Positions 52,736 through 62,204 of a DNA stretch of 64,000 nucleotides are shown piece by piece. Both the position numbers and the translations under genes were made by a program. Below the pieces are notes generated by a model. That model searched no databases and had not been told where the DNA came from. It was given only the letters and a program-made list of their open reading frames with translations. Position 1 is the stretch's first letter; every line of letters starts with the position of its first letter. This DNA is from Deltaproteobacteria bacterium (GTDB lineage: Bacteria > Myxococcota > Kuafuiibacteriia > Kuafuiibacteriales > Kuafuiibacteriaceae), in contig JADJPE010000005.1 of NCBI GenBank assembly GCA_016713425.1, positions 3,224,001 through 3,288,000 on the forward strand, in the 5' to 3' direction.

Positions 52736-53184
52736 TCGGCGGCTGCGACGTCGACCTGGTAGACCTCCTGCAAGATCTCATTTTCTCCTTCCTCGTGCCG
52801 CTCTACTCGGCCGAGAAAAGCGGATGCATCCTGCGCGATGGATGACAGGCGGCGGGACGGAGAATCCGCGAGGCGGGTCTGAATTGCGCCAAGGTCCCGC
52901 ATCATCGCTCGATGCTCACTTCGAAAAGCATCAATTCGGTGCGCGAAGCGCGGCACCTCGAATGGAACCGTCCGAAAGAGCGACGAGTGCTCCTCATGGT
53001 CGAAGTGGGACCCGAGGCTGTCCCCGAGGTCCGCGAGCCGTCGAACCAGCTCCATCGCCCATTCGACATCGTCCTCACTCTCTGCACCGAAACTGAGGAA
53101 CGTTTTCAGCTTCGAGATCTGCTGCCGGAGCCTTTGGTGCTCCCGCAGGGTCGTTGTCCATGGGCGATGCTGAGTGTGCGTCAT
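52732..53184 (-). CDS. Hemerythrin-like domain protein
   Basis: A 150-residue four-helix protein starting at the ATG of MTHTQHRPW (53184). Metal-ligand positions of the HHE domain are visible: LREHQRLRQ, SHFDHEEHS, FRSEHRAMM and RVERHEEGENE. Such domains bind a di-iron centre and sense or store oxygen, NO or iron. Cytosolic. It is divergent from the CDF transporter with about 165 bases between the starts. No partner domain is present, so its output is unknown. Confidence 0.8.
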   Translation of the reverse strand: MTHTQHRPWTTTLREHQRLRQQISKLKTFLSFGAESEDDVEWAMELVRRLADLGDSLGSHFDHEEHSSLFRTVPFEVPRFAHRIDAFRSEHRAMMRDLGAIQTRLADSPSRRLSSIAQDASAFLGRVERHEEGENEILQEVYQVDVAAAD

Positions 53185-53350
53185 GAAGACTGTGCGTGCA
53201 CGCACTATTCCTGCACGTGCCTCCGTGCGCATCGGCGCCGAATTGGGGTCAAACCGTAACGTTCATGGGATTGCTGTTACCTCTCGGTTGATCTGTTTTC
53301 GCTGTGTCTGGGCAAGACAACGGCGGGTCGCGCGTTCTAGGCTCCGCTCG

Positions 53351-54262
53351 ATGCGCGTCGGCGTCGACGGGTCTTTGGGCGCGACCACGAGACAGGCTGC
53401 GACTCGGCGCGTCGTTGTTATTGTTCTGGCGCTCAATCTCGGGGTGGCCGCGCTCAAGGCCCTTTACGCTGCCTGGTCGGGCTCGTTGGCGGTCGGGTCT
53501 GACGCTGTGCACTCGCTGACGGACGGGCTGTCGAATGTCGTCGGGCTCGTAGCGTTGCGCGTCGCGCATCGCGCGCCCGACGAGCGTCATCCGTATGGAT
53601 ACCAACGAGCCGAGCTGCTGGCGGCCGCGGGGATCGGCGTCATCATCGCCTTCTCGGTCATCGAGTTTGCCTTGGGGGCCGTGAAGGGATTGCTCGACGA
53701 CGCATCCCCTCCCACAGTGACGGCCGAAGGTATCGGCCTGCTGGTGGCGACGCTGGCGGCCAACATGGTCATTGCATACTATGAATCGCGAAGAGGTCGT
53801 GCGCTGGGGTCTGCATTTCTTCTGGCCGATGCAGCCCACACGAGGTCCGATATCTTCGTCACGATTTCGGTGATCGGCTCACAGGTCGCCGTCGCGCTCG
53901 GCCTATCCTGGGCCGACCCGGTGGCCGCGCTTTTCGTCGTGGTCGCCGTTTTCCGGATTGCGTGGCGAATTCTAGGAGAAAACGTGGGACTCCTTCTCGA
54001 TCGCGCTGCGATCGATGCGCAGGCGATTGAGCAGGTCGTCACGTCGATCGAGGAAGTCGTGGGCTGCCATCGCGTACGTTCGCGGGGAAGCGAAGGCGCG
54101 GTGCATCTCGATCTGCACCTCACGCTCGATGGTTCTCTTCCCCTTCGTCGAGCCCACGCGATTGCCCATGCCGCCGAGGACGCTCTGCGGGCTCGGTTCT
54201 CGTCGGTGGTTGACGTGACCATCCACATCGAGCCGCGCGATGCCCCGGATGAAACGCTCTAG
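53351..54262 (+). CDS. Cation diffusion facilitator (CDF) transporter
   Basis: A 303-residue inner-membrane transporter starting at ATG 53351 (MRVGVDGSLG). Six membrane spans can be drawn; metal-site motifs are SDAVHSLTDGLSN in TM2, HPYGYQRAE after it, and ADAAHTRSDIF in TM5. The C-terminal 85 residues form the cytosolic dimerisation domain. CDF proteins export Zn, Co, Fe, Mn or similar ions by proton exchange; TM2 has H..xD rather than the DxxxD of some zinc exporters, so the ion is not certain. The stop TAG coincides with the edge of an IS630 remnant. Confidence 0.88.
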   Translation: MRVGVDGSLGATTRQAATRRVVVIVLALNLGVAALKALYAAWSGSLAVGSDAVHSLTDGLSNVVGLVALRVAHRAPDERHPYGYQRAELLAAAGIGVIIAFSVIEFALGAVKGLLDDASPPTVTAEGIGLLVATLAANMVIAYYESRRGRALGSAFLLADAAHTRSDIFVTISVIGSQVAVALGLSWADPVAALFVVVAVFRIAWRILGENVGLLLDRAAIDAQAIEQVVTSIEEVVGCHRVRSRGSEGAVHLDLHLTLDGSLPLRRAHAIAHAAEDALRARFSSVVDVTIHIEPRDAPDETL

Positions 54263-54480
54263 CCAGCTGGATCAGTGATTTCTAGCGGATACCTGATCAT
54301 GCCCCACTTTGGTTGCCGTGAACGCGAAGAGTGCGCGCGCCAAAATCGCGGATTCGATCGAGGATTCTGGTCGGCGGTCTTCGTCCACTTGAATGGCTTC
54401 TTCTCTTCGTTGTGGACCTCCACGTATTCGCGGATGGCGACACGCAGCTGCGGAATGCTGGTGTGCGAACCGCAGCTGAC
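54260..54480 (-). mobile_element. IS630 transposase remnant
   Basis: The minus frame reads SIPQLRVAIREYVEVHNEEK followed by KPFKWTKTAD, the same C-terminal segment as in the intact IS630 (VIQLRSAILEYLQAHNEDPK, then PFRWTKTAD). It continues in another frame as RILDRIRDFGARTL, so there is a frameshift. The terminus shares CTGGATCAGTGA with the intact element and begins with TA at 54260. Everything upstream of about 54480 is lost. Confidence 0.8.
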
Positions 54481-54810
54481 TCGTCGCCTATGAGCTGACT
54501 CGTCGTCTGTGTGAGCGCTCTTGGGAGACAAGTGGCAAGTGCGCACCGCTGAAAACCAGCAGCCCATGTCACGTGTTGGTGACCATATTCCCTTGCGCGT
54601 TACGCCTTTAATCCGGACCACCGAGACACTTGGCCGAGTCCCAAGCCGGTACAGCTTATGCAGAGGGAGCCGTCTGTTTGAGTCGGCCATCCGGGCGGGG
54701 GGATAGACAGCCCGTGTCGGTCGACGAATGTGTGCGATTTGGGCGCCCGTGAGTCTCTGCGGCTCTGGGCTGCGGAACGATGCATGGACGCAGAATGGAT
54801 TTGGGGGGGC
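54481..54810. other. Stretch between the IS630 remnant and the first universal stress gene
   Basis: No gene is supported. The plus strand just before 54811 carries TTGGGGGGG close to the start codon. Confidence 0.4.
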
Positions 54811-55302
54811 ATGATGCGCGAGGCGACAGCCGATAGGATCTTGGTTCCGGTGGATTTTTCTCCTTGCTCGACGGCGGCGCTCGAGCACGCGTCGTTTCTT
54901 CAAATACGTTTTGGTAGCGATGTATTCATCGTTCATACCGTGGTGCGTGTTCCGGAGCTTAGCGATGGCGAGACATTCGTTCATGCCTTCGCGGGCGATG
55001 CGTCGGATGCCTTCCGGCAGGCCGCAATTCTGCGCGCGAAACGTGACCTGGACGTGCTCCTGTCGACCCTTGGCGATTTGAAGGCGAAGGAAACGTACAT
55101 CGATGTTGGCCGGCCGACCGAAGTGATTCTGCGCATTGCGGAGGCGATCGAGGCGGACCTCATCGTCATGGGAACGCATGGGCGTTCAGGGTTCCATCGT
55201 CTTGCGATGGGCAGCGTTGCTGAGTCCGTGCTGCGCGAGGCTGCCTGCCCGGTCCTGATCGTCCCTTCACCTCAACGGGAGCCCTTGAATGCCTACGCTT
55301 GA
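54811..55302 (+). CDS. Universal stress protein (UspA family), first of a pair
   Basis: A 163-residue single-domain Usp starting at ATG 54811 (MMREATADRILVPVDFS), with a G-rich ribosome site just upstream; the frame is open from 54730 but the longer start lacks support. The ATP-binding signature is intact: VMGTHGRSGFHRLAMGSVAES (G-2x-G-9x-G-S). Cytosolic. The 3' end overlaps the next Usp gene by 14 bases. Usp proteins are made under starvation, low oxygen or toxic stress and bind ATP. Confidence 0.9.
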   Translation: MMREATADRILVPVDFSPCSTAALEHASFLQIRFGSDVFIVHTVVRVPELSDGETFVHAFAGDASDAFRQAAILRAKRDLDVLLSTLGDLKAKETYIDVGRPTEVILRIAEAIEADLIVMGTHGRSGFHRLAMGSVAESVLREAACPVLIVPSPQREPLNAYA

Positions 55303-55774
55303 TCGGATCCTGGTCCCCGTTGACTTCTCTGAGACGTCTAAGGCTGGGCTGATTGCAGCGGTCAAGATGGCGGAGCGCCTTGGCGCCTCTGTGCATCTCC
55401 TTTACGTTTGGACCGCGCCCGTGTTTCTCGCGCCAACGGCCAAGATTCGAGTGACCTCTGCGAAGACCGTGGAACTCGGCGATCTCGTTCGGCAGGACGT
55501 GGATGAGCTGATGACCGCCTTGATCGCGCGGACGTTGAGCGACAGCACCGTCCAGTTGACCAAGGAGATCGTCTTCGGCGATCCCGCGACCGCGATTATC
55601 ACCGCGGCTGAGCACTTTGATCTCGTGGTGATGGGCACGCACCAGCGCAAGGGGCCGCTTCGGCTTTGGCTCGGAAGCGTTGCCGAGAAGGTCGTTCGAC
55701 TCTCGCCCGTCCCGGTGTTGACCGTTCCTCGCCGGGACGACGCGAAAGATGCGGCGGCAACGACCGCTGCCTGA
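55289..55774 (+). CDS. Universal stress protein, second of a pair
   Basis: A 161-residue Usp (MPTLDRILVPVDFS) overlapping the first by 14 bases. Its loop reads MGTHQRKGPLRLWLGSVAEK; the glycine of the usual GTHGRSG is replaced by Gln, so ATP binding may be weaker. This makes the pair potentially one ATP-binding and one altered copy. Ends with an Ala-rich tail. Confidence 0.88.
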   Translation: MPTLDRILVPVDFSETSKAGLIAAVKMAERLGASVHLLYVWTAPVFLAPTAKIRVTSAKTVELGDLVRQDVDELMTALIARTLSDSTVQLTKEIVFGDPATAIITAAEHFDLVVMGTHQRKGPLRLWLGSVAEKVVRLSPVPVLTVPRRDDAKDAAATTAA

Positions 55775-55788
55775 GAAAGAATCCGCCT

Positions 55789-56526
55789 TCAGCCGGGGAG
55801 CTTCAGTTCCGCGATGAGCGGCAGATGGTCTGACGCGCTCTTCGCCGCGCCGAGTTTCGAGCGATGAAGTCGTTCCACGATGATCTCGCCGCGCGTGAAG
55901 ATCCCGTCCAGTGCACGGATGGGCGCGAACGCCGGAAAGGTGAATACCGGCGCCCGAGGTCCCTGGAACCCGGCCGGGGCCAGGAGCCTCGGCCCGAGCG
56001 TCCCCCAAACGTCGTTCAGATCGCCGGCCACGATAATCGGGGTCCGAGCATTCAGGTGGGCGAGAGGCGCCTCGTTCAGAAGGCGGCGGAGCTGTAGCTT
56101 TCGTTCGAAGCCTGACAGGCCGAGATGAAGGTTGAACGCATGCAGAGTCTGGCTTCGCCGACCCTTGTGCGCGCGGATGCGGATCCGTGCATGAAGTGCG
56201 CTTCGACGTTTCTTGGGCGGAACCGTCAGATCGACGTTCTCAGCTTGGCTCAGAGGATAGCGACTGAGAATGGCGTTCCCATAGCGACCTCCGCCTTGAA
56301 CGCGAACGTTCGGAAACCAAATGCGATGCCGGAACCCGAGGAGCTCTCCCAGCAACTCGAACTGGCGGTCTCCATTCGAGCGACTCACGTCGTCGTCGAC
56401 CTCTTGCAGAAACACAATGTCGGGTTCGTGGTGAAGAATGACGTCACGTATGCGGCGTGGATCATAGCGGCGATCTCGTCCGCCGATGCACTTGTGAATG
56501 TTGTATGTGAGGACGCGCAGTTGCAC
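55789..56526 (-). CDS. Endonuclease/exonuclease/phosphatase-family protein
   Basis: A 245-residue cytosolic protein with the EEP signatures: LRVLTYNIHKCIGGRD at the N-terminus, FLQEVDDD (metal-binding Glu), FNLHLGLSGFERKLQ (general His), VAGDLNDVWG (Asp-Asn pair) and the catalytic SASDHLPLIAEL near the end. Family members hydrolyse phosphodiesters in DNA, lipids or inositols. Short and without extra domains. It converges with the Usp pair. Confidence 0.88.
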   Translation of the reverse strand: MQLRVLTYNIHKCIGGRDRRYDPRRIRDVILHHEPDIVFLQEVDDDVSRSNGDRQFELLGELLGFRHRIWFPNVRVQGGGRYGNAILSRYPLSQAENVDLTVPPKKRRSALHARIRIRAHKGRRSQTLHAFNLHLGLSGFERKLQLRRLLNEAPLAHLNARTPIIVAGDLNDVWGTLGPRLLAPAGFQGPRAPVFTFPAFAPIRALDGIFTRGEIIVERLHRSKLGAAKSASDHLPLIAELKLPG

Positions 56527-56648
56527 GGTTTCTCTTCAACCTAGCGCGAAATCGAACCGCGGGGGATGGGGGCGACTACGCATGACTGGTGGCAGGGATG
56601 TTGCCGAACTCCGCCGCGAGGTCTACCAATGGGGGAGGGGAGAGACCA

Positions 56649-57305
56649 ATGGCGGACATCGACACCCTCATCCACGACATCGAGGTCGGCGTGCGCGAGA
56701 CTCGAACGCACCTTGGAACGTCGACGTTGGATGCCCGGGTCTTGAGCGCGATGCGCCGCGTCCCGCGCGCTTTCTTCGTGCCCGGCGACGCGAAGGTTCG
56801 AGCCTATGACGACACGGCGCTGCCCATTGCCGAGGGGCAGACGATTTCGCAGCCGTACATCGTGGCGGTGATGACGCATGTGTTGGAGCTCCAGCCCGAA
56901 GATCGCGTGCTGGAGATTGGGACGGGGTCCGGATATCAAACGGCAATCCTCGCGGAGCTTGTGTGCCAGGTGCACACCATCGAGTTGAGTGCAGAGCTTT
57001 CGACGGGCGCTCAGCACCGGTTGGCCGCGCTTGGGTACGACCAGAACCGCATTCTTTTCCGGGTGGCCGATGGCTATCTCGGGTGGCCGGAGGCGGCACC
57101 GTTTTCGAAGATCATGGTCACGGCAGCAGGGCCCGATATCCCGCCGCCTCTTTTGGCTCAGCTGTCCGCCGGAGGCCGGATGGTTCTCCCCATCGAATCG
57201 GCGCCCGGGCGACAGGTTCTGACTTTGGTCACCGTTGACCTCGACGGAAGGCTGGCCGAGCGACCCTTCTTGCCCGTTGCTTTCGTTCCTCTGCGTCGCG
57301 CCTGA
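56649..57305 (+). CDS. pcm: Protein-L-isoaspartate O-methyltransferase
   Basis: A 218-residue enzyme starting at ATG 56649 (MADIDTLIHD), behind GGGGAGAG. It repairs damaged proteins by methylating isoaspartyl residues. Motifs: VPRAFFVPGD, the isoaspartate-binding GQTISQPYIVAVM, motif I RVLEIGTGSGYQTAILAEL, and the TAAGPDIPPPLLAQLSAGGR region. All key segments are present and length is normal. Monocistronic here. Confidence 0.92.
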   Translation: MADIDTLIHDIEVGVRETRTHLGTSTLDARVLSAMRRVPRAFFVPGDAKVRAYDDTALPIAEGQTISQPYIVAVMTHVLELQPEDRVLEIGTGSGYQTAILAELVCQVHTIELSAELSTGAQHRLAALGYDQNRILFRVADGYLGWPEAAPFSKIMVTAAGPDIPPPLLAQLSAGGRMVLPIESAPGRQVLTLVTVDLDGRLAERPFLPVAFVPLRRA

Positions 57306-57469
57306 CGAGCGTGCTGCACATGCGGAAAGGATGCCTACGAAGGGGTCCCTGGAATCCAAAAGCCTCAGATGTTCTCTTGCACCCTCGCCGCGATTTCAGA
57401 ACCGCCTCGAGACAACCATCGATGCTCAGAAGCGCAACAACGAGACCCAGGGCTTGGTTCGCAAGCCAT

Positions 57470-58450
57470 TCAGTCAGGCAGCAGCACCGTGGAACCGGTG
57501 GTCCTGCGCCCCTCCAAATCGCGGTGCGCCTGGGCCGCTGCGGACAACGGATACCGTTGCTGGATCTCCACTTTGACCGCACCCGATTGGACAACATCGA
57601 AGAGCTCGTCCGCGCAGGCGAGCAGATCTTCCCGCCGCGCAGTGTAGGTCATCAGGGTCGGGCGCGTTAAGAACAGCGAGCCTTTTGCGGCCAGAATCGC
57701 CGGCTCGAACGCAGGGATGGCGCCAGACGCATTACCGAAGCTGACCATCATGCCGAGTGGCTGCAGGCAATCCAGCGAACGGCCGAAGGTGTCCTTGCCT
57801 ACCGAATCATAGACCACCGCGACACCGCGACCTTTGGTGATCTCTCGAACTCGCTCCACGAAGTTCTCGCGGGTATAGACAATCACGTGATGGCAGCCGT
57901 GCGCCCGTGCCAGATCCGCTTTTTTCTCGCTACCTACCGTACCGATCACCGTTGCCCCCAGATGCCGCGCCCACTGGACGGCGATGAGTCCCACCCCACC
58001 CGCCGCAGCGTGCAGCAAAACCGTATCGCCCGCCTGCACGCGGTACGTTCGCCGCAAAAGGTACTGTGCGGTCATCCCTTGCAACATCATCGCCGCAGCC
58101 GTCTGCGCATCGATGGCGTCCGGCAACGCCACCAACCGCTCGGCGGGCATCAATCTCGCCTCGCAATAAGCGCCCACCGGTGGACTGGCGTAAGCCACGC
58201 GATCACCGACTTTGAACTCCGTGACCTCTTCACCGATCACTTCGACTCGTCCGGCGCCTTCCATGCCCAACGTCCAGGGCAGCGACGGTAACGGATACAG
58301 GCCCGTGCGGTGATATACGTCGATGTAATTGAGTCCGATCGCCTCATGACGCAGCCGGACTTGCCGCGCAGCCGGTTCGCCGACGTCAACATCGTCCCAA
58401 CGCAGGACGTCAGGACCGCCGTAATCATGAATGCGGATCGCTTTTGACAT
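57470..58450 (-). CDS. qor: NADPH:quinone oxidoreductase (QOR family)
   Basis: A 326-residue MDR-superfamily enzyme from ATG 58450 (MSKAIRIHDYG). It carries NYIDVYHRTGLYPLPSLP, the NADPH-binding AAAGGVGLIAVQWAR and VYDSVGKDTFGRSLDCL, all typical of QorA. No structural zinc Cys lobe is present. It catalyses one-electron quinone reduction in characterised members. It shares orientation with the Usp gene upstream of it (58484-58984), 33 bases apart. Confidence 0.9.
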   Translation of the reverse strand: MSKAIRIHDYGGPDVLRWDDVDVGEPAARQVRLRHEAIGLNYIDVYHRTGLYPLPSLPWTLGMEGAGRVEVIGEEVTEFKVGDRVAYASPPVGAYCEARLMPAERLVALPDAIDAQTAAAMMLQGMTAQYLLRRTYRVQAGDTVLLHAAAGGVGLIAVQWARHLGATVIGTVGSEKKADLARAHGCHHVIVYTRENFVERVREITKGRGVAVVYDSVGKDTFGRSLDCLQPLGMMVSFGNASGAIPAFEPAILAAKGSLFLTRPTLMTYTARREDLLACADELFDVVQSGAVKVEIQQRYPLSAAAQAHRDLEGRRTTGSTVLLPD

Positions 58451-58483
58451 GGGGCTTCGTCCCAAAACGGAAAGGAAACTCGC

Positions 58484-58984
58484 TCAACGACTCGAGTCAG
58501 AGTCAGAGTCAGAGTCAGAGTCAGAGTCAGAGTGTCTGCGCTTCCTCCGCGCGACCAGCGTGGCGCAGTTCGCATGTCTCACGACGTGCTCGCCTACGCT
58601 TCCCAAGATGAGCTTCATTACGGGACCGCGATCGTGGCTGCCGACGATGATCAGATCGCAGCCTTCAGCTTTGCTGAACGCACAGATCTTACGCCACGGC
58701 GTGCCCATCTCGAGGATGGCCTTGGGCTTCGTCCCCCACGTGGTCTCGAAACGCGCGACCCACGCATTCATTTGTTCTTGCGCGTGATGCATGGCGAGGT
58801 TGATCAGCGATTGGCTCGGCTCGTTGGCCTGGTGCAGCATGGTGTCACCGGCGAGATAGGCCGGTGACTCCCAAACGTGAAGGAAGATGATGTCCGTCGA
58901 ACCGAGGCGCGCGAACATTCCTGCCATGGTGCACGCGGCCTCGGAGGCGGCCGAGAAGTCGATCGGTACGAGAAGTTTCATCAT
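58484..58984 (-). CDS. Universal stress protein with Ser-Asp repeat tail
   Basis: A 166-residue Usp (MMKLLVPIDFSAASEA). The ATP loop reads IVGSHDRGPVMKLILGSVGEHVV, with Asp-Arg in place of Gly-Arg. The C-terminus is an (SD)n tail encoded by a six-base AGTCAG repeat (58494-58534) which would change length by slippage without a frameshift. Third Usp gene in the window; 33 bases upstream of the quinone oxidoreductase on the same strand. Confidence 0.88.
   Translation of the reverse strand: MMKLLVPIDFSAASEAACTMAGMFARLGSTDIIFLHVWESPAYLAGDTMLHQANEPSQSLINLAMHHAQEQMNAWVARFETTWGTKPKAILEMGTPWRKICAFSKAEGCDLIIVGSHDRGPVMKLILGSVGEHVVRHANCATLVARRKRRHSDSDSDSDSDSDSSR
58494..58534. repeat. 6-bp repeat encoding the Ser-Asp tail of a Usp
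   Basis: AGTCAG is repeated six to seven times at the 3' end of the Usp gene. Confidence 0.9.
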
Positions 58985-59091
58985 CCTCTCTCTCGGAGCC
59001 CGACGGCGATCGATCGTCTGGTCGGTCTTTGTTGGCTCGCTCTAACCCCAAACCTATCACACGCGCGCACGTCCGAGAAGAACCGCTCCCA

Positions 59092-60117
59092 CTACGAGAC
59101 GGAAACGGCGCGGCGCGCATAGCGCTCGGCGGCCTCTCGGTAGGTCAGCATCGTCTTCTGTTCGGGATCCCATAGATGAATACGAAGACACGCCACGATG
59201 TCCTTCGGCCTCAGTGTCGTCACGATGGGATTCCTGAGCTCGGGTACCTGGGCCATTGCTTCCGGCAGGCGATAAAACGGGATGGCCGGATTCAAGTGAT
59301 GCACGTGGTGGTATCCGATGTTGCCCGTGAACCAGTGCATGATCGGACTCATTTCGGTCATGCTCGAGCTCCGCAGCGCAGCCACGGTGTACTCCCACTC
59401 GCGCCGATCGCGGAGCTCCATCCCTGGGAACGTGTGCTGGGCGTAGAACAAGTAGGCTCCACTGGCGCACGCAACCGCTGTGGGCAGAATCAGCACGAAG
59501 AACGCGGTCTCGAAGCCGAAGCCGATCGTGAGTCCTGCGACGAGACCACCGTGCACGACCAGCGCGAGCGCGGAATCCCAATACCGGCGCGGGTTGTTGA
59601 ACAGAGGCTTCAGGCACATGCCCACCAAGAAGATCGTGAAGTAGCCCATCGCGATCGTGAGCCAGTGCCGGGTCGCGCGATAAGCGAGTCGCTGCGGTAG
59701 GCTCAGTGCCTGGTACATGCGGTACGTCAGCAAGGGATAGGAGCCGATGCTCGATCCAACCAGCTTGGACGTGTGAGCATGATGATAATTATGGGAGTCG
59801 CGCCAAATCCGGGGCGGCGTGAGCACCAACAGGCCGTAAGCGTTCATCAGGGCGCGCCCGACCTTCGATTTCCGGAAAACGGCCCGATGGAGACAGTCGT
59901 GGTAGAAGATGAAAAATCGAACGACCGTGAGTCCGAGGAACACCGACGCGATTGCCCGGACCGTCCAATGGGGCGCTGCTGCTGCAACGGCGAGGAGGAG
60001 AATCGCAACAGCCATGGTTCGACCGAACAATCTCCAGGTCGTCGCACGGTCCTCCACCGCAAAGGGGCGCGAGGCTTTGATGATGGCCTTACCAGTCCGG
60101 TCCTCGTTCATGGACAC
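59092..60117 (-). CDS. Fatty acid desaturase
   Basis: A 341-residue integral membrane di-iron enzyme. Its three histidine boxes are visible: HDCLH (about residue 73), HNYHHAHTS and IGYHHVHHLNP near the C-terminus. Hydrophobic spans between them fit the usual four-helix topology. It introduces a double bond into membrane lipid acyl chains. Followed on the same strand by nothing close; the upstream neighbour is the spermidine-synthase-like gene, 84 bases away. Confidence 0.87.
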   Translation of the reverse strand: MSMNEDRTGKAIIKASRPFAVEDRATTWRLFGRTMAVAILLLAVAAAAPHWTVRAIASVFLGLTVVRFFIFYHDCLHRAVFRKSKVGRALMNAYGLLVLTPPRIWRDSHNYHHAHTSKLVGSSIGSYPLLTYRMYQALSLPQRLAYRATRHWLTIAMGYFTIFLVGMCLKPLFNNPRRYWDSALALVVHGGLVAGLTIGFGFETAFFVLILPTAVACASGAYLFYAQHTFPGMELRDRREWEYTVAALRSSSMTEMSPIMHWFTGNIGYHHVHHLNPAIPFYRLPEAMAQVPELRNPIVTTLRPKDIVACLRIHLWDPEQKTMLTYREAAERYARRAVSVS

Positions 60118-60201
60118 CTCTGATGCCCTGCTTGCATCGAGAGGTCCACTTCGGAACGACGGCTTGCAAAACCGACCAGATGGTTTGTGCGTGCCGCGGC
60201 C

Positions 60202-61812
60202 CTAGTTCAGCCAGAACGCCGCCGGATAGAGGGCCAGCATGGTCCTCCGAAAGCGCTCGTTCATGGGCATGCCCAGCCATTCGAGGGGGTTCTCGGCATC
60301 GGTGACTGGCGCGAAGCCGCTCGAATCGATCGAGACCTCCCACGCCGCGAACGCGCGTAGAATCCGTGCGCACTCCGGACTTTCGAACGGCGGCTTCGCG
60401 GGTTCGAAGACGATAGGCTCGCTCGCGGCGAAGAACACGAGGTTCGTAAGCGGCGTGTCTTCGGCGCTTGAGCCGTCCCGAAAGACCCGGACCTCTTCGA
60501 ACACGCTGCGCAGCGTGGCGGCGATGGCTTTCACGTGTGCCGAAAAGGGGCCGGTTTCGGCGCCTACGACATTCAGCGCGAAGAGGCCGTGCGGGCGAAG
60601 CCGCGCCCGGATCGTGTCGAACAACTCGCGGGTGAGCATGTGCGCGGGCATGCTCCCGCCCGTGAACGTATCGTGCACGATGTAGTCGTAGTCGTAGTCG
60701 TAGACGTGGCCTTGGTTGTGGCGTGACGAGATATCCTTCAGGAACGTGCGCGCGTCTTCGGTATAAACGGTACCTGTTGGTTCGAAATCAAAGTAGCGCG
60801 TTGCGAGTCGAACCACGTGGGGATCGATCTCGACGACGTCCGTCTCGATTTTCGAATGCTTGAGCGATGCGACCAGGCTGCCCGTGCCGAGGCCGACGAG
60901 GAGCATTCGGTTCCCGGCGGGTCGGGCCAGGCGGATGGCTTCGAGAAGATGGATGAAACCGAACGCGGGCTCGCGCTGAGGCAGCCAAATTCCGCCGAGG
61001 AAGGATTGGTCTGCTCGAAGAAGCCGAAGGACGTCTTCGCGTCGCCTCGAGTCCTCAATAACTTCGAGATGGCCGTAGATGCTCGTGGCGGATTCGAGAA
61101 CGCGAACGCCTGGAATGGGCTCTTGGTTGGGCGTAGGCGCCAGGCGCGAGACCAGCCAGGGAATGAAGAGGCAGGTGAGAACCCATGGGCGCGTTCGGCT
61201 TGATCTCATCTTTTCGCGCAGACCGACCGCAAGCAGCAGCGCCGACGACCAGACGAGGATGCTCGTGAGCGCGAGATTGGGAATGAGCACGAAGCCAGCG
61301 AGTAGCGTGCCCACCAGGCTTCCCGCGGTCGATATCGCGAACACACGGCCGGCGGCATTTCCGCTGCTCGATCCTCGTTCGGCGACGATGCTTGCAACGG
61401 CCAATGGGCTCAACGTGCCGAGCGCCAGAAGCACGGGAGAGAACAGGACCGCGCCCACCAACAATGCGCCCAGACGAACGTCGAGCATGCCGAGGTGCTC
61501 GAGGACCCACCGTGTTTCGAGTGGAATCACGGCCAGCAGTACTCCGGCGACCACGACGACCGAGGAGAAGTTCTTTCTCGGGTCTGGATGAGACGAGAGT
61601 CGCCCGCCGCCGGCATAGCCGATCGCGAGCGAGGTCAACGTCACCGCGATCAGCGCCGACCATGCGAACAGCCCGACGCCAAAGAACGGACTCAGGATTC
61701 GCGCACCGACAATCTCGACGATCATCACGACCGCACCGGCGCAGAAGATCGCGCCGCTGAAACACAGGCGATCGAGAAGGTGTGCACTATTCAAAGATGT
61801 AGACTGCGCCAT
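60202..61812 (-). CDS. Membrane protein with C-terminal spermidine synthase-like domain
   Basis: A 536-residue protein from ATG 61812 (MAQSTSLNSAHLL). The N-terminal 220 residues form about seven membrane helices (GAIFCAGAVVMIVEIVGARI, then several more). The C-terminal part is Rossmann-like, as in spermidine synthases: MLLVGLGTGSLVASL, DVVEIDPHVV, EDARTFL, YDYIVHDTFTGGS. Such fusions are common; whether they make polyamines is unclear because substrate residues are not well conserved. A YDYDYD run is encoded by a small repeat (60677-60702). Confidence 0.85.
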   Translation of the reverse strand: MAQSTSLNSAHLLDRLCFSGAIFCAGAVVMIVEIVGARILSPFFGVGLFAWSALIAVTLTSLAIGYAGGGRLSSHPDPRKNFSSVVVVAGVLLAVIPLETRWVLEHLGMLDVRLGALLVGAVLFSPVLLALGTLSPLAVASIVAERGSSSGNAAGRVFAISTAGSLVGTLLAGFVLIPNLALTSILVWSSALLLAVGLREKMRSSRTRPWVLTCLFIPWLVSRLAPTPNQEPIPGVRVLESATSIYGHLEVIEDSRRREDVLRLLRADQSFLGGIWLPQREPAFGFIHLLEAIRLARPAGNRMLLVGLGTGSLVASLKHSKIETDVVEIDPHVVRLATRYFDFEPTGTVYTEDARTFLKDISSRHNQGHVYDYDYDYIVHDTFTGGSMPAHMLTRELFDTIRARLRPHGLFALNVVGAETGPFSAHVKAIAATLRSVFEEVRVFRDGSSAEDTPLTNLVFFAASEPIVFEPAKPPFESPECARILRAFAAWEVSIDSSGFAPVTDAENPLEWLGMPMNERFRRTMLALYPAAFWLN

Positions 61813-62204
61813 GGGCTTGCGGCTGTGTTGAACTCGTCGTTCTGTGGCGCCTCGTGCCCCACCACTAACTTCCGTGTCCCATGTTGCTTCGAACTTGAGC
61901 TCAACGCGAGTCAACCAGAAGCTTCCCGCAAGCTGGTCAGAGGGCGTTCTCTGGCGAAAACTCAAGCTACAGGGAACCGATCGGTTCCTCGTCCTTCCGA
62001 TCGTGCGCGTGGAATCATCGCCCGCCCGGCCCGGCCCGTCGCTGCCGCAAGACGCGGGAGGCAGCGGTCGTCGACCTCTCGCGTGGCATCTCGATACGCG
62101 TGCCTTCCCACCTGACGCCTGGCGCTTGGCGCCTGGCGAAGCCAGAGTTTTCGGAAGCGGCTTGTGGTGAAAGGCGGCGGCAGGATAAGTGCTCGTTTGC
62201 CGCC
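61813..62204. other. Divergent intergenic region
   Basis: It separates the starts of two divergent membrane-protein genes and should contain both promoters. A short imperfect repeat (GCCTGGCGCTTGGCGCCTGG) lies at about 62115-62140. No gene is supported. Confidence 0.5.
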
